A DNA stretch of 64,000 bases. It comes from Alcaligenes pakistanensis. GTDB taxonomy: Bacteria > Pseudomonadota > Gammaproteobacteria > Burkholderiales > Burkholderiaceae_B. The stretch lies in NCBI RefSeq assembly GCF_014652815.1, contig NZ_BMZN01000001.1, forward strand, positions 42,363 to 106,362, written 5' to 3'. Position numbers and translations under genes: made by a program. The notes beneath the pieces are model-generated. The model made no database searches, was not told the DNA's origin, and was given only the letters and a program-made list of their open reading frames with translations. This document shows positions 25,608 to 34,084 of the stretch, piece after piece (the first letter of the stretch is position 1; each line of letters opens with the position of its first letter).

Positions 25608-26846
25608 ATGGTGGAACAGGGGGTTATGGGCACTTCGCTCGATAAGGCCAAGCCACGCGGCACGGTGGCGGTACTAATGCTCTTAATGGCTGTCATGGGC
25701 GAAATGTGCCTGGCAGCCGACTTTTATGGTTTTGCGGCCGTCATTAAAATTGTGTCGGCAGACCTGTCGCTCAGCCCGGCGCAAGCGGGTTTGGTGCAGG
25801 GCGCTTTTGGGGTTTCGTTTGCCTTGGGCATGTTGTTCTGGGCGCCCCGCGGCCGCTCCATGAGCTCCGCCCGTCTGTATCTGATTGGTTTGGGTGGTAG
25901 TGGTTTGCTGATGCTGGTGCAAACCCAGGCTCAAGACTTCACACAGTTGTTTCTGCTACGTCTGGTTGTGGGGTTTTTTGACTCTGCCGTCTGGGTCGGG
26001 TCCATGAAAATTGTCATGCAGTGGTTTGCGCCACGTCGTCAGGGCTTGGTCCTGGGCATTATTTTGGCGGCGTATTCACTAGCGATTACCTTGGACTTTG
26101 CGCTGGGGCTGCCTTATGCCATGGCACATGGCTGGCGCGCGTTTTTCCTGGTGTTAGGGGGGCTGACCTTAAGCTCCTGTCTGATCACACAATTGATTGT
26201 GCGCTCCGGGCCCTATCAAGATCCGCACGACAAAATCCAGACTGATGCCGGCGTACTGCGCTCCATTGCCGCCCGTCCCTGGATTTGGGTCGGCATCCTG
26301 GCCATCTTCGGTGCCTTGTTCTCGGTTGCTGCAACCGCAACCTGGCTGATTCCCGCCCTAATTGATGTGCAAGGTCTGGCTCCCGAACAAGCGCCTTTGT
26401 TTGGCACCGTCATGGGCTTGTCTCAAGTCTTTTTCCTGATTCTAGGTGGGTACGTCAGCGATCGCTGTACTCGAGTGGGCGTCATGCGGATTGGCATGTG
26501 GCTGACTATTCTGGCGGCTTGCGCCTGTGTGCTGGCTGCTTGGCAATCCTTGCCCCATACCGGCTTGTTGATAGTGGCATTGCTTTGCGGGGTCGGCGTG
26601 TTTCATGGCGGCGCCATCTTCAGTTATGTGGGTGAACGCTACGGCGTCAATCTGGGCCCTTGCGCCGCTGGCTATGCCGAAATGGGCGGGGTGTTTGCCA
26701 CCTTTGTCGCACCGTCCCTGCTGGGCCTCTTGTTGAGCCTGACCGGCTCCTACGTCTGGGCTTTTGGCAGCTTTCTGGCCGTGGAAGTACTGGTTTTCAT
26801 CGGTTTTCTGATGCTGAACCGTTTGCCGTCGGCGCAGGCGGAGTAA
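25608..26846 (+). CDS. MFS transporter, probable substrate importer of the cluster
   Basis: 412 residues, about 12 membrane segments, ATG after GGAGAGGATGAC. Contains SLSPAQAGLVQGAFGVSFAL and GGYVSDRCTRVGVMRIG, MFS interdomain loops, and resembles the aromatic-acid/nitrate-nitrite porter-like carriers. First gene of a run of four closely spaced genes, the next starting 5 bases after its stop. Placed ahead of hydrolase, dioxygenase and monooxygenase genes, so uptake of the aromatic substrate is the likely job. Confidence 0.85.
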   Translation: MVEQGVMGTSLDKAKPRGTVAVLMLLMAVMGEMCLAADFYGFAAVIKIVSADLSLSPAQAGLVQGAFGVSFALGMLFWAPRGRSMSSARLYLIGLGGSGLLMLVQTQAQDFTQLFLLRLVVGFFDSAVWVGSMKIVMQWFAPRRQGLVLGIILAAYSLAITLDFALGLPYAMAHGWRAFFLVLGGLTLSSCLITQLIVRSGPYQDPHDKIQTDAGVLRSIAARPWIWVGILAIFGALFSVAATATWLIPALIDVQGLAPEQAPLFGTVMGLSQVFFLILGGYVSDRCTRVGVMRIGMWLTILAACACVLAAWQSLPHTGLLIVALLCGVGVFHGGAIFSYVGERYGVNLGPCAAGYAEMGGVFATFVAPSLLGLLLSLTGSYVWAFGSFLAVEVLVFIGFLMLNRLPSAQAE

Positions 26847-26850
26847 TGCA

Positions 26851-27714
26851 ATGAACAAACTTGTTTTCGATCCGGCGGATCTGGACCAGTACCGCCTCCA
26901 GGCTTCGGTCGCAGACTTTGACGCAGAAATGGCGGCTTATCGACAGGCCAGCGAGCGGGCTCGATTGGCATTAAAGCCCTGTTTCAGCACGCATGCTTAT
27001 GGCGATGAGGCGGTCGAGAAGCTAGATATTTATGCCGCCAGCCAAGCCGGGGCCCCTGTTTATCTATTCATTCATGGTGGCTACTGGCGCATGTTGTCCA
27101 AGGATGACTCGGCCATGATGGCACAAAGCCTGCACGCGGCAGGTGCCACCGTGATTTGCCTGGATTATGGTCTGGCCCCCGCGTACCGCCTGCCTCAAAT
27201 GATCGAGCAATGTGAACGCGCCCTGCAGTGGGTATACACCCATGCGGCGCAATTCAATGGCGATCCTCTGCGTATTCATATTAGTGGCAGTTCTGCAGGC
27301 GGCCATTTAAGCGGTATGTTGCTGGCGGCAGACGCCCAACGCACACAGCGCCGGATCCATAGCGCCAGCATCATCAGCGGTGTCATGGATTTGCATCCTA
27401 TTTTGCAAACCGCCGTCAATGACTGGCTGCAACTGGACCAAGAACAAGCCCAGCGCTACAGCCCAGCTTTGCATCCGCCTGCTGCCCAAACACCTGTGCT
27501 GGTGGCCTGGGGTGAAAAGGAACCGGCTGTCATGCAAGAACAAAGCCGTCACTACGCCCGGCAATGCGAGCTGGCGGGCTGCTCAGTGCACCGCTTGGCC
27601 GTGCCAAACCGAAATCATTTCAATGTCTTGATGGATCTGGAGCAAAGCGGCAGCGCATTGACGCTGGCTTTGCTGCAGACCATGGACCGTCATACCAAGG
27701 AGGAGAGACTATGA
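26851..27714 (+). CDS. Alpha/beta hydrolase, kynurenine-formamidase-like
   Basis: 287 residues. HGGYW at residues 75-79 forms the oxyanion hole. The nucleophile is Ser148 in GSSAGG, and a late NRNHFNVL holds the catalytic histidine. HGGxW plus GxSxG is the arylformamidase/HSL-like pattern; these enzymes hydrolyse N-formyl amides or esters. Its ATGA overlap with the dioxygenase gene ties them together. It probably acts after ring cleavage to release a formyl or acyl group, or on an ester substrate (inference). It is not a tryptophan-pathway gene by context, as no kynureninase or tryptophan dioxygenase is near. Confidence 0.85.
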   Translation: MNKLVFDPADLDQYRLQASVADFDAEMAAYRQASERARLALKPCFSTHAYGDEAVEKLDIYAASQAGAPVYLFIHGGYWRMLSKDDSAMMAQSLHAAGATVICLDYGLAPAYRLPQMIEQCERALQWVYTHAAQFNGDPLRIHISGSSAGGHLSGMLLAADAQRTQRRIHSASIISGVMDLHPILQTAVNDWLQLDQEQAQRYSPALHPPAAQTPVLVAWGEKEPAVMQEQSRHYARQCELAGCSVHRLAVPNRNHFNVLMDLEQSGSALTLALLQTMDRHTKEERL

Positions 27715-28703
27715 CACAAGCAACTTCCCACTCCACCCTAGCGGCGTGCTTTGAGCCCCGCCGTCTGGGCCACGTCAATCTGTGGGTAGATGAACTGCAA
27801 CGCGGTGAAGATTTCTACAGCCAGATCTGCGGCCTGAAAGTGGAATTTACCGAGCCTGATCTGGTCGCCACCTTTTTGGGTACCGGCCATACCCCCCATG
27901 ATCTGGGCATGATGGAAACCACCAAAGGCGTCAACCGTTATGGCCGCGACGGCCTGTTGCAGTTGCCCGGCACCATTGGTCTGGAACCCGGTTTGAACCA
28001 CTTGGCCTGGGAACTGGATAACGAGGCCGAGCTGGTCGCCGGTTGGAAGCGCGCCAAAGAACAAGGTCGCGACATTGATATGACGGTGGATCATCAAGTG
28101 GCCCATAGCGTCTATATGTTTGACCCTGATGGTAACTACAACGAGTTCTACTGCGACACCATCAAAGACTGGCGTAGTGTGCTGGGTGGCCCGATGGAGT
28201 TGTTGACCAGCCGCTGGGACCCGGAAGCTCAGGAACCCTTTACCGAGGGGCGCTACGACTCCACCCCTATTCTGGAAACGGTTGCTGATGCACCTGTACA
28301 GCCGCGCCGAGTCACCCATGCTGTATTACGTACGGCTCAACTGGATGCCATGCGTGTTTTCTACACCGAAGTCGGTGGTTTGGACGTGGTTTATCAAGAT
28401 GAGCACGTCGTCTACTTGCGCGCCGGTCTGGCTAATTATGATTACAGCCTGGTCCTGGTGCAGGACGAACAGGCCTCGTTTTCTCATGGCAGCTTCGAGC
28501 TGGCCAGCCTGCAGGATCTGGAGCACACTCTGGAGCGCTTGAAAGGGCAGAACATTAGCCCCATTCACGACGTGAACCTGCCTTGGAAGCGTTCTTTCTT
28601 TCTTCGCGACCCCGATGGTTTGCTCAGTGAGTGGTACATCACCCTGGATGGCGAGCGTGCTCTGGATCGCTGTCACTCTTTGCCTTTGTGGGCGCAAGTT
28701 TAA
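27711..28703 (+). CDS. Two-domain extradiol ring-cleavage dioxygenase (VOC superfamily)
   Basis: 330 residues; start ATG after AGGAGAG, overlapping the hydrolase stop. Two glyoxalase/VOC halves. By eye, both keep a possible His-His-Glu iron site: His21, His97 (GLNHLAWEL) and Glu145 (YNEFYC) in the first, His203, His259 and Glu307 (SEWYI) in the second. In classical catechol 2,3-dioxygenases only the C-terminal half binds iron. The enzyme should cleave a dihydroxylated ring next to the hydroxyls using Fe(II) and O2. The true substrate is unknown; the partners suggest a hydroxylated N-heterocycle or aromatic acid. Confidence 0.87.
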   Translation: MTQATSHSTLAACFEPRRLGHVNLWVDELQRGEDFYSQICGLKVEFTEPDLVATFLGTGHTPHDLGMMETTKGVNRYGRDGLLQLPGTIGLEPGLNHLAWELDNEAELVAGWKRAKEQGRDIDMTVDHQVAHSVYMFDPDGNYNEFYCDTIKDWRSVLGGPMELLTSRWDPEAQEPFTEGRYDSTPILETVADAPVQPRRVTHAVLRTAQLDAMRVFYTEVGGLDVVYQDEHVVYLRAGLANYDYSLVLVQDEQASFSHGSFELASLQDLEHTLERLKGQNISPIHDVNLPWKRSFFLRDPDGLLSEWYITLDGERALDRCHSLPLWAQV

Positions 28704-28713
28704 GGAAACCACC

Positions 28714-29856
28714 ATGTCCGAGAAAAAACTAAGTGCTTTGATCGCTGGTGGCGGTCTGGGCGGTTTGGCCACGGCCGCTGCATTGGCCCAACGCGGCTGG
28801 GACGTCACCGTGTTGGAACGCCAGTCCGAACTGCGTGCCAATGGTTCGGGTATTTATATCTGGGAAAATGGCCTGCGTATTCTGAAGGCGCTGGGAGCTT
28901 ACGAGCAAGCAATTGAGGGTGCTTTTTATGGCAGCCACTTTGAACAACGCGATCTGCAAAATGATGTCATCGATTGCGGCCCTACACCCGCCAATCGTCG
29001 TCTGATTACAGTCCTGCGCTCGCAACTGCTGAAATCCTTGGAGCAGGCAGGTAAACGTGCCGGCGTTAAAGTTCGTACCCATGTAGAAGTGATTGAGGCC
29101 AGTGCGCGTGGCGAAGTGCAACTGGCTTCGGGCGAACGTCTGCGAGCTGATCTGGTGGTCGGGGCTGACGGGATCTGGTCCCGTGTCCGCCAGTCTTTGG
29201 GTTTGGAACTGGTACACGAGCAAACCCGTGAAGGGGCTTTACGCACCATGATCGCTCGCAAACCGGGCGACACCTCTGAACAAGATGCCCAGAAATACAT
29301 TGAGAACTGGAATGGCCTGCACCGTTTACTAATTACTCCAGTTAGTGAAACCCAAACCTATCTGGCACTGACTTGCCCGCACGACGATGTACGCGCCAGC
29401 AATACTGAGATCGACAAGGAGTACTGGTCCGCCTTGTTCCCGCATTGGTCACATTTGATCGAGCGTATTGATGGCCCCGTCAGTTGGGGTCGTTACAGCA
29501 TCACACGCTGTAAAACCTGGTCCAGCGGACGAACTGCCATTTTGGGTGATGCGGCTCACGCCCAACCGCCCAATCTGGGGCAGGGTGGGGGCATGGCCAT
29601 GCAAAATGGTCTGGCTCTGGCCAGTTTTCTGGAACAAGTGAACGACGCCCGAGACATTCCCCAGGCTTTAGAGGCCTGGGAAAACAGCGAGCGCGAGATT
29701 GTGGAGCACTGCCAGAAGTGGTCCTGTCTGTATGGCGAAATCAGTGCTTTGCCGGATGCAGTACGCACGCAAGTCGTACGTTCGGCTATGGCCAATCCCT
29801 GGAGTTACGAGCAGATTTTCCGGGCCGCCAGCCACACGCCAACGGGAACCGTCTAA
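28714..29856 (+). CDS. FAD-dependent aromatic-ring monooxygenase, MHPCO-like
   Basis: 380 residues from the ATG after AAGGAAA. Group A flavoprotein motifs: ALIAGGGLGGLATAAAL (FAD dinucleotide fold), LVVGADGIWSRVR (the DG motif) and GRTAILGDAAHAQPPNLGQG (FAD ribityl). The segment SELRANGSGIYIWENGLRIL is strikingly like 2-methyl-3-hydroxypyridine-5-carboxylate oxygenase (MHPCO) as I recall it, more than 6-hydroxynicotinate monooxygenase. Such enzymes use NAD(P)H and O2 to hydroxylate, and in MHPCO also open, a pyridine ring. Last structural gene of the cluster. Confidence 0.88.
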   Translation: MSEKKLSALIAGGGLGGLATAAALAQRGWDVTVLERQSELRANGSGIYIWENGLRILKALGAYEQAIEGAFYGSHFEQRDLQNDVIDCGPTPANRRLITVLRSQLLKSLEQAGKRAGVKVRTHVEVIEASARGEVQLASGERLRADLVVGADGIWSRVRQSLGLELVHEQTREGALRTMIARKPGDTSEQDAQKYIENWNGLHRLLITPVSETQTYLALTCPHDDVRASNTEIDKEYWSALFPHWSHLIERIDGPVSWGRYSITRCKTWSSGRTAILGDAAHAQPPNLGQGGGMAMQNGLALASFLEQVNDARDIPQALEAWENSEREIVEHCQKWSCLYGEISALPDAVRTQVVRSAMANPWSYEQIFRAASHTPTGTV

Positions 29857-29883
29857 GCAGAGCTCTGCTACTATACGACGGTC

Positions 29884-29917
29884 CGCGTGTCGCCCTGTTT
29901 TCATAGGGCGACACGCG
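29884..29917. repeat. Perfect 13-bp inverted repeat between the monooxygenase and marR genes
   Basis: CGCGTGTCGCCCT and AGGGCGACACGCG with an 8-base loop. It lacks a T-run, so it is not a standard terminator. It lies 27 bases after the monooxygenase stop and 24 bases before the MarR start. It could stall or process the transcript, or lower marR expression relative to the enzymes. It does not resemble the palindrome at 25488. Confidence 0.8.
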
Positions 29918-29941
29918 CTGGACTGACTCTCCCAAGGCATC

Positions 29942-30391
29942 ATGAGCAAAATTCCCATCCCTGACAGCAGCGTAGAAACCAACCTGGCCTTCCAGATGGC
30001 CAATATTATCTACAAGCTGGACCAAACCCTAAGATCCACCACCCTGCGCGAGCACAATATGACCTATGTGCATTTCAGGGTCTTGCAATACCTGTGGGAT
30101 AAAGACGGGCGCAGCATTGGGGAAATCGCCAAAGCGATTGTGGTGCATCAGCCGGTGCTGAGCCGGGTCATCGATCAAATGGAAGAGCGCGAATTGGTGC
30201 AGCGCCGCAACGACGAAATCGACAGCCGCTATATGCGTGTCTACCTGAGCGAGACCGGGCGTGAGCGTTACGCGCAGGTCTGGCCCGCCGCCAAAGAAAT
30301 GATTGATGGGGCCCTGTCCGTGCTCAATCCCGATGAGCGTGAAGACCTGGGCCGTATGCTGCGCAATGTCGCCACGCATCTGGCAACGTGA
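29942..30391 (+). CDS. MarR-family transcriptional regulator
   Basis: 149 residues. The winged helix at about 45-105 includes SIGEIAKAIVVHQPVLSRVI and the wing LVQRRNDEIDSRYMRVYLSE. MarR proteins are dimeric repressors relieved by phenolic or aromatic ligands, and often guard catabolic operons. It ends the cluster in the same direction as the enzyme genes. The likely target is the palindrome upstream of the MFS gene (inference). Confidence 0.9.
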   Translation: MSKIPIPDSSVETNLAFQMANIIYKLDQTLRSTTLREHNMTYVHFRVLQYLWDKDGRSIGEIAKAIVVHQPVLSRVIDQMEERELVQRRNDEIDSRYMRVYLSETGRERYAQVWPAAKEMIDGALSVLNPDEREDLGRMLRNVATHLAT

Positions 30392-30412
30392 AGCCTGGAC
30401 TTAATCGCCAGA

Positions 30413-31162
30413 CTATCGCGGTAAATGAGCTCGTATCAAACGCCCAGCGATGGAATCGGTATGAGGTAGGTCAGGCAAGGTATCGCCGGGGCCAAACCAA
30501 CGGGCATCGTTGATCTCGTCCGCCTGAATACGCAAGTCACCACCGGCGTACTCGGCGGTATACGCCACCATCAAAGAATGTGGAAAAGGCCAGGACTGGC
30601 TGCCGAAATACCGGATATTGTCCACACGCAGGCCGACTTCCTCTAACACCTCGCGGTGAATAGCTTCCTCCAGGTTCTCGCCAGCCTCCACAAATCCAGC
30701 CAAAGCGGTGTAACGCGCTGTGGCATACGTCGAGTGGCTAGCCAGCAAAATACGATCCTGGTCGCGGATCAGAACCATCATGGCAGGGGAAATTCGTGGG
30801 TACGCCGAGAAGCCACAGGATGTGCAGCGAAAACAAAGCTCATGCATGACGCGTTCCATGGCACTGCCACAAACGCCGCAATAACGATGACTGCGCGCCC
30901 ACTCTGAGACTTGAAACGCACGATTCACGATACTGGCCTGCTCCCCCAACTGTGCCAGAACACCACGCAAGGGACGAAAGATAGTGCCTTCTGGAGCCGG
31001 GGTATCTGCCGCCACATGAGCAGCAAAATCCTGACAACTATCCCCAGAAAAAAGTGCATGCCATTGCGTCTGCGCTAAGTCCAATGCGGGTTTGGTAGGA
31101 ATCAAGGATTGTTCTTCTTGACTGCTGACCAATATTTCATTTCCACGAAAAATGAAATTCAT
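30413..31162 (-). CDS. nudC: NAD(+)/NADH pyrophosphatase NudC (Nudix hydrolase)
   Basis: 249 residues from the ATG after AGGA (MNFIFRGNE); the open frame extends 41 codons further up without support. The zinc ribbon is YCGVCG...CFRCTSCG. The Nudix box GFVEAGENLEEAIHREVLEE fits GX5EX7REUXEEXGU. The NudC-specific SQPWPFPxS motif appears as SQSWPFPHS, one substitution. It hydrolyses NADH to NMNH and AMP and can decap NAD-RNA. Convergent with the MarR gene. Confidence 0.92.
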   Translation of the reverse strand: MNFIFRGNEILVSSQEEQSLIPTKPALDLAQTQWHALFSGDSCQDFAAHVAADTPAPEGTIFRPLRGVLAQLGEQASIVNRAFQVSEWARSHRYCGVCGSAMERVMHELCFRCTSCGFSAYPRISPAMMVLIRDQDRILLASHSTYATARYTALAGFVEAGENLEEAIHREVLEEVGLRVDNIRYFGSQSWPFPHSLMVAYTAEYAGGDLRIQADEINDARWFGPGDTLPDLPHTDSIAGRLIRAHLPR

Positions 31163-31638
31163 GAGTTTCCTGTCCTTTAATAAGCCACCTAAGAGCAGCC
31201 CAGCGCTGGCTATTGTAAGGGAAGGGCACAGACGGAAAAAGGCAGAAAAAAACGGGCAGAAGGACCAAGGCTTCAGAAGCCGCATGACAAAAAAAGCTGT
31301 TTTAAAACCAGAAACATAATTGTCAAAAAGATGACGTTTGTCATCAGCCTACAGAAAAAAGCATAGGACGAAACTAGCACGGCACCTAATTAGTAGGCAG
31401 ATAATTAAGTATGGGTTTGTTTAAATCTATTGTTTTATTATTTATTTTTAAAACCAGATTCATTCTTTATAAAAAACCAATTTTATTCTTTGTTTTATTT
31501 TTTTATTTAAAAGTTTTCTATTTTATTTTTAGATATTAAGGCGCCTGATAAAGTGTCTATGTTTATTTCCCCTTTACACTAGACCACTTGCAAAAAAACA
31601 GACAAATTAGATTTCTGAGACAAACAAAAAAACGATGC
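31163..31638. other. 476-base non-coding region with a very AT-rich core
   Basis: No credible gene. Positions about 31420-31540 are strikingly rich in T and A, with repeated runs such as TTTTATTCTTT and TTTTATTTTTTTATTT, unlike anything else in the window. It lies between the divergent nudC start and the yicC terminator. It could be a bent or nucleoid-protein-bound segment, an UP-element, or remnant foreign DNA. Function unassigned. Confidence 0.6.
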
Positions 31639-31673
31639 AAAAAAAAACCGCGTGGCCGGAGCAAGGCGGTTTT
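31639..31673 (-). terminator. Terminator of yicC
   Basis: On the minus strand AAAACCGC and GCGGTTTT pair around a 14-base loop and run into nine T, about 90 bases after the yicC stop. Confidence 0.8.
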
Positions 31674-31762
31674 CTTGAAAAAATAGCATTTTCCCTGATT
31701 TAACAAGAGCCCAGCTGCTAAAAAAAACAGCCAGCCAGCAGAAAATAGGGAACCAGCCGGTT

Positions 31763-32695
31763 TTACTCGATGTTTTGTGTCTGCTCGCGCAGCTGTTCAA
31801 TGCACAGCTTCAGGTCAATGGATGCCCGCGTCATGTCCATGCTGCCTGCCTTGGAGCCCAAGGTATTGGCCTCGCGGTTCATTTCCTGGAACAGGAAGTC
31901 TAAACGCTTGCCAGTGCTGCCTTGTCTTGCGCTTTTCTTGTTGGAACTGGCGCTGGTGTCGCCGCTCAGAATCAGTTCCAGCTCAGTCAAATGGGAGCGC
32001 AGGCGAGCGATTTCCTCTGCCACATCAATACGCAAAGAAAAAACAGCAGCTTCGTGAGCGACACGAGCGGACAGTTCCTCGCCCGAAATCAGGGCGAAAC
32101 CGTCAGGACTGGCTTGTAGCAAAGCATCGTGCAAACGGGTGGCAATCTTGTTCTTTTGCTCGCTAAGGATGGCAGGCAGGTGCTGCTCGACCTCATCCAC
32201 AATCGTGCCCATGTCCTGGCGAATATCCAGCATGGCTTGAGCCAGACGCTGGCCCTCACGTTCACGGGTCGCTTGCAAGTCCTGCAAGGCCGCCTCAAAC
32301 GCCTGCTTGATCATGGGTAGCCAGGCTTCCGGGTCCATATCCGAGCTATTGCCGCTTTGATTGCTCAGCAAAGTCTGCAATTCAGGAGCGGGCAGGTCGG
32401 GAATAGCCACTCGGGCCGCTTGCAACATCTGGGCGGTCCGTTCCACGGCTTCCATGTCCAGACTGCGTTGCTGTTCAGTGCCGCTACGAGCAAAGTTAAC
32501 TCGCAGTTCCAGCTTGCCGCGCTGAACGCCTTGTGCGGCCAGCTCACGCAGCAGATTCTCCGCGAAACGCAGTTCCTCGGGCAAACGCAGATTCAGGTCC
32601 AGAAAGCGGTTATTGACGCTGCGCATCTCGATATTGATGGAGCCTGCTTCGGACTCGGCTTTGGCGCTGCCAAACGCGGTCATGCTACGGATCAT
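31763..32695 (-). CDS. yicC: YicC family endoribonuclease
   Basis: 310 residues. Starts MIRSMTAFGSAKAESEAGSI and has SVNNRFLDLNLRLPEELR, the hallmark N-terminus, and the conserved end FLFQEMNREANTLGSKAG...MTRASIDLK (DUF1732). Somewhat longer than E. coli YicC (287), through a linker around residues 250-265 (SGDTSASSNKKSARQGS). Recently characterised members are RNases. In many proteobacteria it is next to rph; here a nuclease/ATPase pair lies between. Confidence 0.94.
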   Translation of the reverse strand: MIRSMTAFGSAKAESEAGSINIEMRSVNNRFLDLNLRLPEELRFAENLLRELAAQGVQRGKLELRVNFARSGTEQQRSLDMEAVERTAQMLQAARVAIPDLPAPELQTLLSNQSGNSSDMDPEAWLPMIKQAFEAALQDLQATREREGQRLAQAMLDIRQDMGTIVDEVEQHLPAILSEQKNKIATRLHDALLQASPDGFALISGEELSARVAHEAAVFSLRIDVAEEIARLRSHLTELELILSGDTSASSNKKSARQGSTGKRLDFLFQEMNREANTLGSKAGSMDMTRASIDLKLCIEQLREQTQNIE

Positions 32696-32844
32696 GGGTG
32701 GGTCACTTTAAGAATGGAATAAAGCGGCCAATTGTACTCTGCCGTCCTGACTTTGGCCGCTCCTCAAGCACACGCAAAGCTCTATACTTTAGGCATTCAA
32801 GGCCTATGTGGGCCGATTTTTTTCACCACGCCGCCTCAAGCTAA

Positions 32845-32955
32845 AAACGTCCTTCCGGTGCACAGAGGGTGTATTTTTTACCGCTGGGCCACCCTAAGGT
32901 AAAAACGCCCCCCTCGGGGGGCAGCAAGCCAAAGGCGCAGCGTGGGGACATTTTA
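32845..32955 (+). repeat. Dispersed betaproteobacterial-type intergenic repeat (about 1.5 units)
   Basis: TAAAAACGCCCCCCTCGGGG continues as GGGCAGCAAGCC, AAAGGCGCAGCGTGGGG. It is preceded by a diverged partial unit containing CTAAAAACGTCCTTCC. I recall very similar elements between genes in Bordetella, Achromobacter and Alcaligenes genomes. The C6/G6 inverted block can fold into a hairpin. It ends immediately before the SbcD-like gene start. No transposase is associated. Confidence 0.6.
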
Positions 32956-32965
32956 TAAGGCAGCC

Positions 32966-34084
32966 ATGCTACGAATCTTGCATACGGCCGATTGGCAAAT
33001 AGGGCGCCAGTACTCGCGTTTCGAGCTGGAAGACGCAGCCGCACTGGCGGAGGCGCGATTCAAGGCCATTGCAAAACTGGCTGCATTAGCCACCGAACAC
33101 GGTGCAGACCTGATTGTGGTGGCTGGCGATGTGTTCGACTCGCAAACCTTAAGTGACCGCAATCTGCGTCGCAGCTTCAATGAAATGGCCGGTTTTGCCG
33201 GCCCCTGGCTTTTGCTGCCCGGCAACCATGATGCAGCCCTCAGTGAAAGCGTCTGGACCCGTGCCCGGCGCCTAAACTGCATTCCCAGCAATGCCCATGT
33301 ACTTGATACTCCAGCGCTTTTCCTGCTAGATGCTTTGAAAGTCGCCGTTTTACCTGCACCTTTGACCCAACGGCAAACTTATCAGGATCTAAGCGACTGG
33401 TTCGATCAGGCGGACAGCCCCGCCGGCTATTGGCGTCTCGGCCTAGCCCACGGCAGTGTCAGCGGCGTGCTGGAACACCTGGACAGCCATAACTTGATTG
33501 ACCAAAACCGTGTGCAGCGGGCCCGCCTGGACTATCTGGCACTGGGCGATTGGCATGGGACTGTCAAAATTAACGAGCGCTGTTACTACAGCGGCACGCC
33601 CGAGCCGGACCGTTTTCGAGACAACGAATCAGGGCAGGCTTTGCTGGTGGAAATCAGCGCAGTGGGCGCTGCGCCTGTTGTCCAAGCCTTGCCCGTTGCC
33701 CAGCACCCCTGGCGCAGTATTCAACGCCATTTGAATGACGACACGGATCTGGACCTGTTGGAGCGCGAATTAACGGCCTTGGCCGAACAAAGCGTGGTGG
33801 AACTGGAACTGTCAGGCCAGTTGAGCCTGAGCGGTTTTGAGCGTCTGGATAGCCTGCTGGGGCAAGCTCAAGCCCGCTGCCGCGCCTGGGATTGCCAACG
33901 CGATGCATTGCGTCTGGCGCCTTCCGAGCAGGATCTGAATGCATTACAAGCCGATGGCTATTTGCAGGCCGCATTGAAACAACTACAAGAGCTGCGTCAC
34001 GGCAGCCAGCAACAAGCGGCAGAAGATGCCTTGTTGATTTTGGCCGGTTTGCTGCGCGATAAGGAAGGTGGTCATGCACATTAA
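32966..34084 (+). CDS. SbcD/Mre11-like DNA repair metallophosphoesterase (YhaO type)
   Basis: 372 residues from the ATG at MLRILHTADWQIG. Calcineurin-like phosphoesterase motifs in order: HTADWQIG, VVAGDVFDSQTL, LLPGNHD and LALGDWHG. This is the Mre11/SbcD nuclease set, with Mn2+ ligands Asp, His, Asp, Asn and His. The C-terminal part (about 250-372) is variable, as expected for the partner-binding region. It overlaps the next gene, an SbcC/YhaN-like ATPase, so the two should form a nuclease-ATPase complex processing broken DNA ends. Shorter than E. coli SbcD (400). Confidence 0.85.
   Translation: MLRILHTADWQIGRQYSRFELEDAAALAEARFKAIAKLAALATEHGADLIVVAGDVFDSQTLSDRNLRRSFNEMAGFAGPWLLLPGNHDAALSESVWTRARRLNCIPSNAHVLDTPALFLLDALKVAVLPAPLTQRQTYQDLSDWFDQADSPAGYWRLGLAHGSVSGVLEHLDSHNLIDQNRVQRARLDYLALGDWHGTVKINERCYYSGTPEPDRFRDNESGQALLVEISAVGAAPVVQALPVAQHPWRSIQRHLNDDTDLDLLERELTALAEQSVVELELSGQLSLSGFERLDSLLGQAQARCRAWDCQRDALRLAPSEQDLNALQADGYLQAALKQLQELRHGSQQQAAEDALLILAGLLRDKEGGHAH

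Noticed and set aside
31579-31800. 73-codon minus-strand ORF over the yicC terminator
   Set aside because: Low-complexity translation of terminator and A/T runs, overlapping yicC.
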